A stretch of 64,000 bases of DNA from positions 1 through 64,000 of the forward strand of contig DHHZ01000127.1 of assembly GCA_002403515.1 (NCBI GenBank), written 5' to 3'. The notes under the pieces were generated by a model. That model was given only the letters and a program-made list of their open reading frames with translations. It did no database searches and was not told the origin of the DNA. Shown here one piece after another: positions 1 through 8,534 of this stretch. The translations under genes and the position numbers were made by a program. Source of the stretch: Legionellales bacterium UBA4759. Its GTDB lineage: Bacteria > Pseudomonadota > Gammaproteobacteria > Legionellales > Legionellaceae. How positions within the stretch are numbered: the first letter of the stretch is position 1; each line of letters begins with the position of its first letter.

Positions 1-111
1 CTTCCCTGTTGAATGGGCGAAGTTTTAAAGAAGGGACGATTATATATTAAAATAAAGCAAGGTGGTCTATTTCTTTGATGGTTTTTTTAAAATTTTACAG
101 GAATTAGCCAA

Positions 112-2199
112 TTAGGCTTTTAAAAACCTCTGGCTATTGTTGTACCAAATATCTATCAAATCCTGAATTTTAAGCGATTGTTGTTGGATAAGCTCTTGGG
201 CAATTTTTTGTGCCAACTTTAGCAATTCAAAGTGTTCAGGCATTTTAGCAATTTTGAATTCTGTAAAACCAGATTGTTGGGTACCAAATACATCGCCATA
301 GCCTCTCAATTGCATATCTTGCTCGGCCAGCCAAAACCCATCATTGGATTGTCGAATAATTTGCAAACGTTGTTGGCCAACATTGGACAATGGGCTATTG
401 TACATGAGGATACAATAACTATCCGCTTGCCCGCGGCCAACTCGACCTCGAAGTTGATGCAATTGTGAAAGCCCTAATTTTTCAGCATTTTCAATAATCA
501 TGACATTGGCATTGGGGACATCAACCCCCACTTCAATCACAGTGGTGGCTACTAAAATATCATAATTGCCACTTTTAAAATCAATCATCAATTGTTCTTT
601 TTCATTGGCTTTTAACTTGCCATGAACCATCGCAATTTTTGCTTGGGGCAATGCTTGTTGCAAATAAGCATAAATCTCTTCTGTGGCTTGTTGCTCTGCT
701 TGTTCATCTTGTTCTATGCGAGTGCAAACCCAATAGATTTGGCCTTTTTCTTCAATGGTTTTTTTAAGGCGTTGGATGATTTCATCTCGTTTATCTTGAG
801 ACATGACTGCAGTGTGTATGGGTTTTCTGCCTTGAGGGAGCTGATCGAGTATCGATAAATCAAAATGAGAAAACTGCGTCATGGCCAATGTTCTTGGAAT
901 GGGAGTTGCTGTGACAAACAATTGATGCGGATGGATATTATTTTTAGATTTTTCCGCAAGTTTTAAGCGTTGGACCACACCAAAGCGGTGCTGCTCATCA
1001 ATGATAGCCAAGCCCAAATGATGGAATTCAACTTTATCTTGAAAAAGAGCGTGTGTTCCCACCACGATATGTGCATGTCCTTCTGCCAAGGCTTTCAGGT
1101 TTTGTTTTTTTTCCTTGGTCGGCGTTGTTCGGTTCAATCGCACCACTTGAAATCCTAGCGGTGTTAACCATTTGGAAATATTTTGGTAATGTTGCTCGCT
1201 TAAGAGGTCAGTTGGGGCCATAAGAGCGACTTGGTGGCCTTTTGCAAGAACAGGCAGCGCTGCAAGGGCACACACTATAGTCTTGCCGGAACCAACATCC
1301 CCTTGTAATAAGCGAAGCATGGGGTGGGGGCGGTTCAAATCATGCTGGATTTCTAATAAAACTTTTTGTTGAGCTTGGGTCAGTTGAAAAGGCAATTGAT
1401 TCAATAGGCCTTGCTCTAATGTGTCTGTTGGTGGATATTCATCACTTCGAGCTTTAAAATTGTCTTGTTTTAGCAGAAATGAACTCAGTGAATAGGCAAT
1501 TAATTCTTCAAGTGCGAGTCTTTTTCGAGCAGGGTGGTGGAGTTGAATCAAATCATCGCATTGAAGATGCGGCTCTGGAAAATGAAGAGTTTTTAGTGCA
1601 TCTGGTATAGGGGGGAGTTGATGGTGATTTAATACATCAATATCTAACCACTCTGATTGGCTTAAAATATCTTGATAGGTTTTGAAGGCTTGTTGTATTG
1701 CCTTACGCCAGTGATTTTGATGTAGCCCTTGAGTAGATGGGTACCAAGGTGTAAAAAATTCTTGGACAGGGGTAAATTCTGTTGCGCTAATAATCTCAAT
1801 TTCAGGATGAATCATTTCAAAGCCATGGGGTTTTAATTTCACTTCGCCAAAGGCTTTAATTTGAGTGAATCGCTGCAGTCTTTTTTGTTGAAATGCTGGC
1901 ATATTGAAAAATCGGAAAGCAATTTCACCGGTATCATCTTTCACGGTACAATGATAGACTGGTCTTCTGGTTTTTAGCCAATAGCTTTCTCGAATTGTCC
2001 CTTGTATGACTGCAGGCGCGTTGAGTTGTAAATCAGCAATGGCTGTGATGCGTGTTTTGTCTTGGTAACGGTAGGGAAGATGAAATAATAAATCATGAAT
2101 CGAGAAAATACCAAGATTGTTTAGTTTTTGGGAAAATTGGCTTCCGATACCGGATAAAATAGTGCAAGATTGTAAAAGGGGATTTTGCATTTTCATCAT
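112..2199 (-). CDS. recG: ATP-dependent DNA helicase RecG
   Basis: RecG remodels stalled replication forks and branched recombination intermediates. The 695-residue product has the family's usual length and order: an N-terminal wedge/OB region, then two helicase lobes. The Walker A motif is GDVGSGKT (near residue 300), the DExH box is DEQH, motif III is TATPIPRT, and the C-terminal lobe carries the LRGRVGRG motif. The start lies among closely spaced ATGs at 2199, 2196 and 2190; the first two are adjacent, and AGGTCC upstream on the minus strand can serve as ribosome binding site. The neighbouring permease gene starts divergently only 12 bases away, so the promoters must lie inside the coding regions. 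Assignment is secure. Confidence 0.97.
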   Translation of the reverse strand: MMKMQNPLLQSCTILSGIGSQFSQKLNNLGIFSIHDLLFHLPYRYQDKTRITAIADLQLNAPAVIQGTIRESYWLKTRRPVYHCTVKDDTGEIAFRFFNMPAFQQKRLQRFTQIKAFGEVKLKPHGFEMIHPEIEIISATEFTPVQEFFTPWYPSTQGLHQNHWRKAIQQAFKTYQDILSQSEWLDIDVLNHHQLPPIPDALKTLHFPEPHLQCDDLIQLHHPARKRLALEELIAYSLSSFLLKQDNFKARSDEYPPTDTLEQGLLNQLPFQLTQAQQKVLLEIQHDLNRPHPMLRLLQGDVGSGKTIVCALAALPVLAKGHQVALMAPTDLLSEQHYQNISKWLTPLGFQVVRLNRTTPTKEKKQNLKALAEGHAHIVVGTHALFQDKVEFHHLGLAIIDEQHRFGVVQRLKLAEKSKNNIHPHQLFVTATPIPRTLAMTQFSHFDLSILDQLPQGRKPIHTAVMSQDKRDEIIQRLKKTIEEKGQIYWVCTRIEQDEQAEQQATEEIYAYLQQALPQAKIAMVHGKLKANEKEQLMIDFKSGNYDILVATTVIEVGVDVPNANVMIIENAEKLGLSQLHQLRGRVGRGQADSYCILMYNSPLSNVGQQRLQIIRQSNDGFWLAEQDMQLRGYGDVFGTQQSGFTEFKIAKMPEHFELLKLAQKIAQELIQQQSLKIQDLIDIWYNNSQRFLKA

Positions 2200-2211
2200 T
2201 AAGGACCTATT

Positions 2212-3261
2212 ATGCCATTACGCTCCATATCAATTGCTGCGATATTCATTTGTATATTTCTATTGGTCAAATTTCTTGATGTTACTCAATCAATTTTAAT
2301 TCCTTTTATCTTTGCCATTTTAATTTGGAATTTATTATCCACTACAGCGCATTTTTTTCAACGGGTCCCTGTGATCGGACAATTTATACCACATTCTATA
2401 GCAGTACTCATATCTTGCTTTTTAACCTTTTGGATTTTTCTTGGTCTTGGGACAATATTAACAGAAAATACGCAAAAAATAATCTCATCAACTGCAAGTT
2501 TACAAAATAAAATATCAATGCTTTTAAAAAGTTTTTTCAATCAAGGTTATGCAGATGTTATACAAAATATTTTAGGTAAGGTGAATGTGCAAGAGATCAT
2601 TTTAGGGTTTTACTCAGCAATATCTAATTTGATGAGTTCGGTATTTTTGATGTTCCTTTTTGTGGTCTTCTTTTTTATAGAACAAAACTATTTCTCTACT
2701 AAATTAGAAAAGATGTTTCCCAAAAAACAAGAGTATACAAAAGCAATTAACTTATTAAAAACCATCCCTATGCAAATTCAATTTTACTTGGGTCTTAAGA
2801 CATTCTTTAGTGCATTCACAGGTTTTATTATTTATTTAATTTTAGAAGTAATGGGGGTCGATTTTGCACCATTTTGGGGAATATTGGTATTTTTTATGAA
2901 TTTCATTCCCAATATTGGTTCGATTGTAATGACCATAATCATTACCGTTGTGGCTTATTTTCAATGGATGGATATTGGTAAAGTCACTATCTTATTTCTC
3001 GCGCAACTGGGCGTGCATGTTTTGATTGGAAATTTTTTAGAAACGCATTATTTGGGGCGCACCATGCACTTAAGTCCTTTATTTATTTTAATCTCATTGT
3101 GTTTTTGGGGCATGATTTGGGGCGGAACAGGGTTATTTCTTGCAGTGCCCATGACAGTTTTATTAATGATTGTTTTGGGAAGTTTTGAATCAACACGAGT
3201 TTTTGCATTAATGCTTTCTGAAAAAGGAGAGCTGCCCCAGGATTGTTATTTGGACTCTTGA
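2212..3261 (+). CDS. AI-2E/PerM family permease
   Basis: This 349-residue integral membrane protein belongs to the AI-2 exporter-like (PerM/YdiK/TqsA) family. It has about eight hydrophobic segments, with the characteristic large central region between an N-terminal pair and a C-terminal bundle. The family signatures are visible around residues 225-300: PFWGILVFFMNFIPNIGS and, further on, GGTGLFLAVPM. Substrates of the family vary (autoinducer-2, Na+/H+, unknown), so a specific substrate cannot be named. It starts 12 bases from divergent recG, and its stop codon overlaps the start of the ArgS-like gene (TGATG), which suggests translational coupling in the operon that follows. Confidence 0.88.
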   Translation: MPLRSISIAAIFICIFLLVKFLDVTQSILIPFIFAILIWNLLSTTAHFFQRVPVIGQFIPHSIAVLISCFLTFWIFLGLGTILTENTQKIISSTASLQNKISMLLKSFFNQGYADVIQNILGKVNVQEIILGFYSAISNLMSSVFLMFLFVVFFFIEQNYFSTKLEKMFPKKQEYTKAINLLKTIPMQIQFYLGLKTFFSAFTGFIIYLILEVMGVDFAPFWGILVFFMNFIPNIGSIVMTIIITVVAYFQWMDIGKVTILFLAQLGVHVLIGNFLETHYLGRTMHLSPLFILISLCFWGMIWGGTGLFLAVPMTVLLMIVLGSFESTRVFALMLSEKGELPQDCYLDS

Positions 3262-3938
3262 TGAAAAACTTTTTAGAGCAAGAATTAGAGAAAGTAGGGC
3301 ATCGTCTTTTTCCTGATGTGAAAATGCCTACTTCATTGGTTAAAAAAAAATATGCTGATTACTCTTGTGATGTAATTTTAAAAATTGCTAAAAAATTAAA
3401 GTGCCAAGCATGTGAGATTATTCCTCAATTTTTAAAGGCATTGCCTAACTTAGAAGGCATTGCTCAAATAGAAATTGATTCCAAAGGGTTTATTAATATT
3501 TTTATTAATCGTTTTTCACAAAACCAAATGATATCAGATGCGCTTGATACTTTGGTGGTTCGACAATCTCGGCAATTCTCCTCGAAAGATTGGGAAGTTA
3601 TTCAATATGCTTATGTTCGAATTCATCAGGCTTTGTTGCATTTGCCCAAAGCTCAAAAAGATTTTTCTTATAAAGAATTACTTCGAGAAGAACAAAATCT
3701 CATTGATTGCTTAGAGGATTTGCTGAGTGTTTTTTATATTTCCAGTGATGAGGTTTTATTTAAACAATTGCACAACTTCTCTTTGAATATACATAGATAT
3801 TTCAATGTAATTACACTATTATGTGATAATCAAAATCGATATCAGTTTCAAATTCATTTGTTGAAGCAATGTGATAGGATGTTAGAGACTGGTCTTTTAA
3901 CATTTGGGTTGAGTTGTCCAGAGAGTATAATATGGTAA
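3261..3938 (+). CDS. ArgS-like protein lacking the catalytic core
   Basis: This 225-residue protein resembles the two ends of arginyl-tRNA synthetase. Residues 1-85 look like the N-terminal additional domain (ADYSCDVILKIAKKLK; the GFINIFI strand that normally precedes the catalytic fold). Residues from about 110 look like the DALR anticodon-binding helical domain (VIQYAYVRIHQALL at its start, LLKQCDRMLETGLLTFG near its end). The Rossmann domain with the HIGH and KMSKS signatures is absent, and the length is far below the roughly 580 residues of ArgS. It cannot charge tRNA by the known mechanism. ATG at 3261 overlaps the previous stop; a TTG lies upstream at 3243. The frame is intact, so this may be a maintained domain-deleted paralogue rather than a decayed gene. 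A full argS is presumably elsewhere. Confidence 0.72.
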   Translation: MKNFLEQELEKVGHRLFPDVKMPTSLVKKKYADYSCDVILKIAKKLKCQACEIIPQFLKALPNLEGIAQIEIDSKGFINIFINRFSQNQMISDALDTLVVRQSRQFSSKDWEVIQYAYVRIHQALLHLPKAQKDFSYKELLREEQNLIDCLEDLLSVFYISSDEVLFKQLHNFSLNIHRYFNVITLLCDNQNRYQFQIHLLKQCDRMLETGLLTFGLSCPESIIW

Positions 3939-4612
3939 GACAAAATCAATATCAGTCTAATCAAAGAAAACAAAAATCTCAAGGAGGCGGACAGCTTCTT
4001 ATGGTATTGGTTGCTTTTGCAACAGGGTACATGAGTTCAAGTATTATTGATATCAATCATTTGGGTTCGATGTTTAATCAGTCCTTATCCCAATGGGGCT
4101 GGAAAACCAATAGTACAATTTCCCAAAAAATGCCTAACAACCCAACAACGGTTGCCCATCAACCTAAGCTTGAATTTTATACCGTGCTGGCACAGAAAAC
4201 TGAACATAAAGTCCCTGTGGGTACGGATTTGCAAAAGATGTTAAAACCTGCAGAGCTTCCTCAAGCACCACCAGTTTTGGCCAATAAAGTTGAAGAGACT
4301 AAAAAAATTGCACCTGTGGAAGTTGCTAAAGCAGTGAATGAAGCGACAGAAAGTAATAAATCACTTGTAAAAAAAGGGCAATATGTTGTACAACTGGCTT
4401 CTTTTCGTTATTATACACAAGCTGAAAAATTCAGAGCAAAATTACTTCTAAAAGGATTTGATGTAAAGATTACTTCAATCAGTCGCGGTTCTTTGCAGTG
4501 GTATAGGGTGATGTTAGGGCCTTTTAATAATCAATTGGAGGCTCAAAAAGCGCAACATGCATACCAAACGCGTGAACATACTTCAGGGATGGTTAAACCT
4601 GCAGATGCTTAG
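3932..4612 (+). CDS. SPOR-domain membrane protein (FtsN/DedD-like)
   Basis: A single-pass inner membrane protein of 226 residues. The N-terminus is short, basic and Gln-rich, followed by one hydrophobic segment (LLMVLVAFATGYMSSSII, about residues 24-41). A Pro/Ala/Lys-rich linker leads to a C-terminal SPOR domain starting at about residue 150 (QYVVQLASF, then WYRVMLGPF). SPOR domains bind denuded glycan strands of septal peptidoglycan, so a role in division or cell-wall remodelling is likely, as for FtsN, DedD or DamX. ATG at 3932 is preferred (GAGAG at 3921-3925); it overlaps the ArgS-like stop by seven bases. A TTG at 3914 would extend it by six residues. Which SPOR family member it represents is not resolved. 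Confidence 0.85.
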   Translation: MVRQNQYQSNQRKQKSQGGGQLLMVLVAFATGYMSSSIIDINHLGSMFNQSLSQWGWKTNSTISQKMPNNPTTVAHQPKLEFYTVLAQKTEHKVPVGTDLQKMLKPAELPQAPPVLANKVEETKKIAPVEVAKAVNEATESNKSLVKKGQYVVQLASFRYYTQAEKFRAKLLLKGFDVKITSISRGSLQWYRVMLGPFNNQLEAQKAQHAYQTREHTSGMVKPADA

Positions 4613-4629
4613 GTGTTTGGGTAAAACTT

Positions 4630-6954
4630 ATGCAATATCAAATTCTATTATTTTCTACGCCTGATGTTGGTTGCCGCTCGTGTGTAGAGTCTATTCAAAA
4701 TCATATTTCTAAATTTTTTAATCAGTCTTTTGACTCTTTTAAATTATTGAACTTTTTTGAGTACGATTTAACTAAAAAAACCATATCTTTAAAAGTAGAA
4801 ATCAACACTGATAAAGTCAGTCAAGGTGATGTCGCTCAAATTTTAATAGATACTTTCGCGCTAGATCAAATCGCTCAAGAGATAGTTTGGATTGAAGACA
4901 AAAATGTTGATCAACATTACGGGGCTATTTTTTTTAATTTTATCTTCGCGCTTTTTTGGATGGGCACATCTGCTGGATTATGGACATTAACGCCAATTTT
5001 CACCGTGGTGGCCGTTGCAATAAGTATCCCTTCTTTAGTCTGGAGCGCAAAAAATTTTTTTCGACATGCTTTTTTACAATTCTCAAGTGGCCTAAAAGAT
5101 AAAGCTATCTCACTATTTAATATGGATAGTCTTTTTGTATTAACAGGAACCATTGTTGCTATATCTTCAGTTTTGAGTTTATTTTTTCCATTTTCCCCAA
5201 ATTTGCTAGAGGCTGGTTTTTTAATTTTTGGTTTTAGACATTTGGGTATTTTTTTTCAAGCTTATTTGGATAAAAAAATTGGTTTCTCTAAATCTTTGGT
5301 TGATATGTTTCAATATCGACAATATTTGTTAACGGAATCACAGTTACCAGTATTCGCTAAGGATTTAAAAGTCGGGCAAAAATTAACTATTAAAAAGGGT
5401 GAATTTTTTCCAATTGATGGCATTTTGATTAAAAATACAGATGATTTTGAAATTCGTGACATGTTGGATACAGGTTCTTATCTAACCAAAGAGGTATCAG
5501 CCGGCCATTTGATTTTAGCAGGAAGTGAATGCATGCAAGGTGAGTGTGAAATAGAAGTAACTCATTCGCTTCAGGATTCACGCCTAGGCCGGATTGATCA
5601 ATCTGTTTTAGAAATTGCTTCTTCAAAAAATAAAACAACTATTATGACCCAGGTAGACACATGGATGCAGTGGTTTATTCCTAGTGTTTTTGGTTTTTCA
5701 TTGATAAGTTTTTTAGTGGTTGGGCAATGGTATTCCTTATCGGTTGCCATAAATTGTGCTATTTCTGTTTTGGTATCAGCATGCCCTTGTACACTGGGTT
5801 TAATTATTCCCATGGCTCTTCGAATGGGTGCTTATAAATCCAGCGTTTATCAAATTTTATTTCAAAGTAGTGAGGCCTTACAAAAAGCTGCCGAGGCCGA
5901 TGTTTTCGTCATGGATTATAATGGCACCTTAACCAAGGGCGAGGTTGTTATTAATGAGTTTAGTCAGTGTAACCTTGAATATCAAAGAACTCACCTTTTG
6001 GATGTGATTTATACCATAGAGCATGAGATGCTTAACAAGCGTCCCAGTCATTCTTTGGGAAAAAAGATTAAAGAGTATATCGAATCAGAAGGGAAAACAA
6101 ATCTTTTGTCAGGTCATTGTGAAGATTTTGGGTATGGTGGTTTTTTAGAGATAAATCAGGAAAAATGGTGGTTTGGAAACAATCAGTTATTAACTGATTT
6201 AAAGCAAGATAGGATTGAATCTAAACCGCACCGACTATATTTATTTTGCCAGAAATCAAATTCAAGTGATTGTGAAATGGTTGGCACATTTGATTACGCA
6301 GACCCATTGAAACCCCATGCAAAAGAATTTGTTCAAGAGATGTTATCGCAGGGCAAATCGGTAAAAGTGTGTACTGGGGCTGATAGTACGACAGCCTCCT
6401 ATCTCGCCAAAGAGCTTGGTTTGTCTATGGAACAAGTCAGCTACAATAATCGCATGCCAGATAAGAGATTATTTTTCCAACAGTTAAAACATGAATTTCC
6501 AACTCAGTCGATGGTGATGATTGGTGATGCTATGAATGATAGGGAAGCTTTTAAAGAGTGTGATTTAAGTATATTCATTAATAATACAAACAACAGCGGA
6601 TTTTTGCATGAAAGTTTAAAAAAATCCGTTGATATTTTAGTTTTGTCCAATGAGTTAATGGATATTGCTTTGGCATTTAAAATAGCCCAGGAAACGATGT
6701 CTGTTATTCAACAGAATTTATTATTCAGCATGTTCTATAACGGTTTAGCACTTCTACTTGCTGGGGGCGTATTTTTAGCATGGGGTATATCTTTACCACC
6801 TGTCATTGGCGTTGTCGTGATGATTTTACAATCGATTTTATTAACTTTAAATGCTTATCGCATCATGTTTTTTAATGCTCATCCCGCCGATGCTTTTGAT
6901 TTTGAAAATCGCAATGCTCTAACGCCGACGAAACTAACATCTGGTACAGCATGA
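4630..6954 (+). CDS. P1B-type ATPase-like protein with altered catalytic motifs
   Basis: A 774-residue heavy-metal-type P-ATPase relative. The N-terminus has a GCRSC metal-binding-like motif (residues 14-18) in an HMA-like fold, and the membrane region carries the transport motif CPC (385-387). The catalytic motifs are unusual. The phosphorylation site reads DYNGTLT (Asp429) in place of DKTGTLT. The actuator TGE reads TGS (281-283). The hinge GDGxND reads GDAMND (632-637). The expected SEHP nucleotide motif is replaced by a sequence with RPSHS. The phosphorylatable Asp is kept, but the dephosphorylating Glu is lost, so normal cycling is doubtful. It is last in the permease/ArgS-like/SPOR operon, 17 bases after the SPOR gene, and its 3' end overlaps convergent folB by 76 bases. 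Copper transport is only a guess from the CPC motif. Confidence 0.82.
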   Translation: MQYQILLFSTPDVGCRSCVESIQNHISKFFNQSFDSFKLLNFFEYDLTKKTISLKVEINTDKVSQGDVAQILIDTFALDQIAQEIVWIEDKNVDQHYGAIFFNFIFALFWMGTSAGLWTLTPIFTVVAVAISIPSLVWSAKNFFRHAFLQFSSGLKDKAISLFNMDSLFVLTGTIVAISSVLSLFFPFSPNLLEAGFLIFGFRHLGIFFQAYLDKKIGFSKSLVDMFQYRQYLLTESQLPVFAKDLKVGQKLTIKKGEFFPIDGILIKNTDDFEIRDMLDTGSYLTKEVSAGHLILAGSECMQGECEIEVTHSLQDSRLGRIDQSVLEIASSKNKTTIMTQVDTWMQWFIPSVFGFSLISFLVVGQWYSLSVAINCAISVLVSACPCTLGLIIPMALRMGAYKSSVYQILFQSSEALQKAAEADVFVMDYNGTLTKGEVVINEFSQCNLEYQRTHLLDVIYTIEHEMLNKRPSHSLGKKIKEYIESEGKTNLLSGHCEDFGYGGFLEINQEKWWFGNNQLLTDLKQDRIESKPHRLYLFCQKSNSSDCEMVGTFDYADPLKPHAKEFVQEMLSQGKSVKVCTGADSTTASYLAKELGLSMEQVSYNNRMPDKRLFFQQLKHEFPTQSMVMIGDAMNDREAFKECDLSIFINNTNNSGFLHESLKKSVDILVLSNELMDIALAFKIAQETMSVIQQNLLFSMFYNGLALLLAGGVFLAWGISLPPVIGVVVMILQSILLTLNAYRIMFFNAHPADAFDFENRNALTPTKLTSGTA

Positions 6955-7262
6955 TATTTTTTCACGCATATTTCTGTTGCAATGGCATTGAATTTTTCAT
7001 TGATCCAGTTGGCGGTAAAGTTGGCAAATGTTTCAATCAATTCAAAATGAGTGTTCTTGAGTAACTTCATAAGCTCAGGTTTGATAATGCTGTAATCAAT
7101 GGTTTCATGGATAACATCATTGATTTTTTCAAAGTCACAAAAAATTTTAATATCGAGTCTAAGTTTTTGTGAGAGATTTTTTTCATAATGATGAACGCCA
7201 ACAAAAAGTGGAATTTCAAGATCTTTTAACTCAATAAAGTCATAGTGTTGAATATTTATCAT
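6879..7262 (-). CDS. folB: Dihydroneopterin aldolase
   Basis: FolB converts 7,8-dihydroneopterin to 6-hydroxymethyl-dihydropterin and glycolaldehyde in folate biosynthesis. The 127-residue product has the family order: the N-terminal strand IELKDLEIPLFVGVHHYEK, the TIDYS motif around residue 70, the FELIETFAN segment containing the catalytic-region Glu (80-88) and the C-terminal KYHAVPDVSFVGV strand. Length is typical (about 120). The gene is convergent with the P-type ATPase gene and overlaps its 3' end by 76 bases, so both C-termini are encoded by the same DNA on opposite strands. ATG at 7262 follows a GAGGTAAC stretch on the minus strand. Confidence 0.87.
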   Translation of the reverse strand: MINIQHYDFIELKDLEIPLFVGVHHYEKNLSQKLRLDIKIFCDFEKINDVIHETIDYSIIKPELMKLLKNTHFELIETFANFTANWINEKFNAIATEICVKKYHAVPDVSFVGVRALRFSKSKASAG

Positions 7263-7299
7263 GTTACCTCAATGCAAATAATATTTTTAGAAATATATC

Positions 7300-7329
7300 T
7301 TGTCAATTCATGTAAGTTGTAGATAGTAT
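7300..7329 (+). promoter_or_regulatory. Putative sigma-70 promoter of the lipoprotein gene
   Basis: TTGTCA at 7300-7305 and TAGTAT at 7324-7329 with an 18-base spacer, about 30 bases before the lipoprotein start. No clear Shine-Dalgarno follows; the stretch before the ATG is A/T only. Confidence 0.5.
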
Positions 7330-7359
7330 ATTCTTCTTTTAGAAAAAAAATAATAATAA

Positions 7360-8439
7360 ATGATGAAATTTTCTAGCTTTGCAAAACTTTTTACTTGTTC
7401 GTTCATGTTGGTAGCTATTGGTTGTACTCATCTGGGTTCCAGGGTTATGCCCCCAGATAGGATTAGCTATAATAAATCTATTGTGAATAGCGAGTTGCAA
7501 CAATTATTGTTAAATATTGTTCGTTTACGTTATGGTGACACACCTCAATTTTTATCATTGAATAATATTGTCTCTCAATTCTCTTTCCAAGGCGGAATTG
7601 CAGCTGATTTCAATCGCTCGATGTCTCCGGGTAGCATTGCTACAACAGTTGATATTGCACCCAACGTCTCTTATTCTGAAGCACCAACAATTACCTACAC
7701 ACCAATGCAGGGTGAGGAATTTGTAACACGATTATTAACCCCTGTAGATGTGCAAATTTTGAAAATGTTTTTTCGTGATGGTTGGGGAATTGCGCGTATT
7801 ATGCGTACATTTATTCAACGTTTGGGGCCTTTACCGAATGCGGTTTTGGCTTCAAGACCGACCTCGTCTCGAGTACCGGAATATGAAAGATTTGGTGCCT
7901 TTACCCAAATACTTCGTAAGTTACAGTGGCTTGATGGCTTTAGGGCTTTTAATGATCATACTGATGGTAGCTATCGAATCATGATTGTTATAACAACGTT
8001 TGAAAAATTAACGCCAACTGAAAGGGCATTTTTGAAAACTTTAGGGATTACGCCACTGACACCTAACTTTTGGATTACCAGCGCTGATAACGGACAACCC
8101 AGAAACTTCTATGCTGAAACACGTACTGTCTTGGCGATATATAATTTCTTGGCCAAAGGCGTTGAAGTTCCAAAAGAACATGTTAAACAAGTTGATCAAA
8201 CCTTAATGCCTAATGGTCAACTATTTAACTGGAATTTGATTACGAATGGTTTATTTGATGTGAAGTATGCGAAGTTTTTACCAATTAATGCTTATATTTA
8301 TGTGTACTATAGAGGCTATTATTTCTACATTGATGATAAAGATAGAGACTCTAAAGAAACTTTAAATCTTTTGAGTATTATTAATGGTATTTTCCAAGGC
8401 AACATTCAAAGCGTATTGCCAGTATTTACCGTCAGTTAG
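7360..8439 (+). CDS. Conserved-looking lipoprotein, function unknown
   Basis: This 359-residue protein starts with a lysine-containing signal peptide and a lipobox ending AIGC (Cys22), so it should be lipid-modified and anchored at the envelope. No enzyme motif was recognised. After the lipidated Cys comes a region rich in Asn, Gln and Ser (about 35-110), then a mixed alpha/beta region with several aromatic-rich strands near the C-terminus (YIYVYYRGYYFYIDD). Two consecutive ATGs (7360, 7363) are both possible starts. It has its own likely promoter and a strong hairpin terminator right after it, so it appears monocistronic. Function is not assigned. Confidence 0.85.
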   Translation: MMKFSSFAKLFTCSFMLVAIGCTHLGSRVMPPDRISYNKSIVNSELQQLLLNIVRLRYGDTPQFLSLNNIVSQFSFQGGIAADFNRSMSPGSIATTVDIAPNVSYSEAPTITYTPMQGEEFVTRLLTPVDVQILKMFFRDGWGIARIMRTFIQRLGPLPNAVLASRPTSSRVPEYERFGAFTQILRKLQWLDGFRAFNDHTDGSYRIMIVITTFEKLTPTERAFLKTLGITPLTPNFWITSADNGQPRNFYAETRTVLAIYNFLAKGVEVPKEHVKQVDQTLMPNGQLFNWNLITNGLFDVKYAKFLPINAYIYVYYRGYYFYIDDKDRDSKETLNLLSIINGIFQGNIQSVLPVFTVS

Positions 8440-8457
8440 TTATTATTGTCGTGAATC

Positions 8458-8483
8458 AAAGCCCATTAATTGGGCTTTTTTTT
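8458..8483 (+). terminator. Rho-independent terminator after the lipoprotein gene
   Basis: Arms AAAGCCCA and TGGGCTTT around a five-base loop, continuing into a run of T. It lies 19 bases after the lipoprotein stop and before hemE, which argues that the hemE reading frame does not begin upstream of it. Confidence 0.88.
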
Positions 8484-8534
8484 CATTTGTTGCTACGGTA
8501 TGATAAGCCCATTCATCTATTGAGGAGTACTTTT

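Noticed and set aside
1..111. Possible gene or signal before recG.
   Set aside because: Only AT-rich sequence was seen, with no ORF, ribosome binding site or hairpin that could be supported.
8451..8534. hemE start at GTG 8451, giving 28 extra residues.
   Set aside because: That part encodes the terminator of the preceding gene; TTG 8535 has a strong ribosome binding site and the family's N-terminus.
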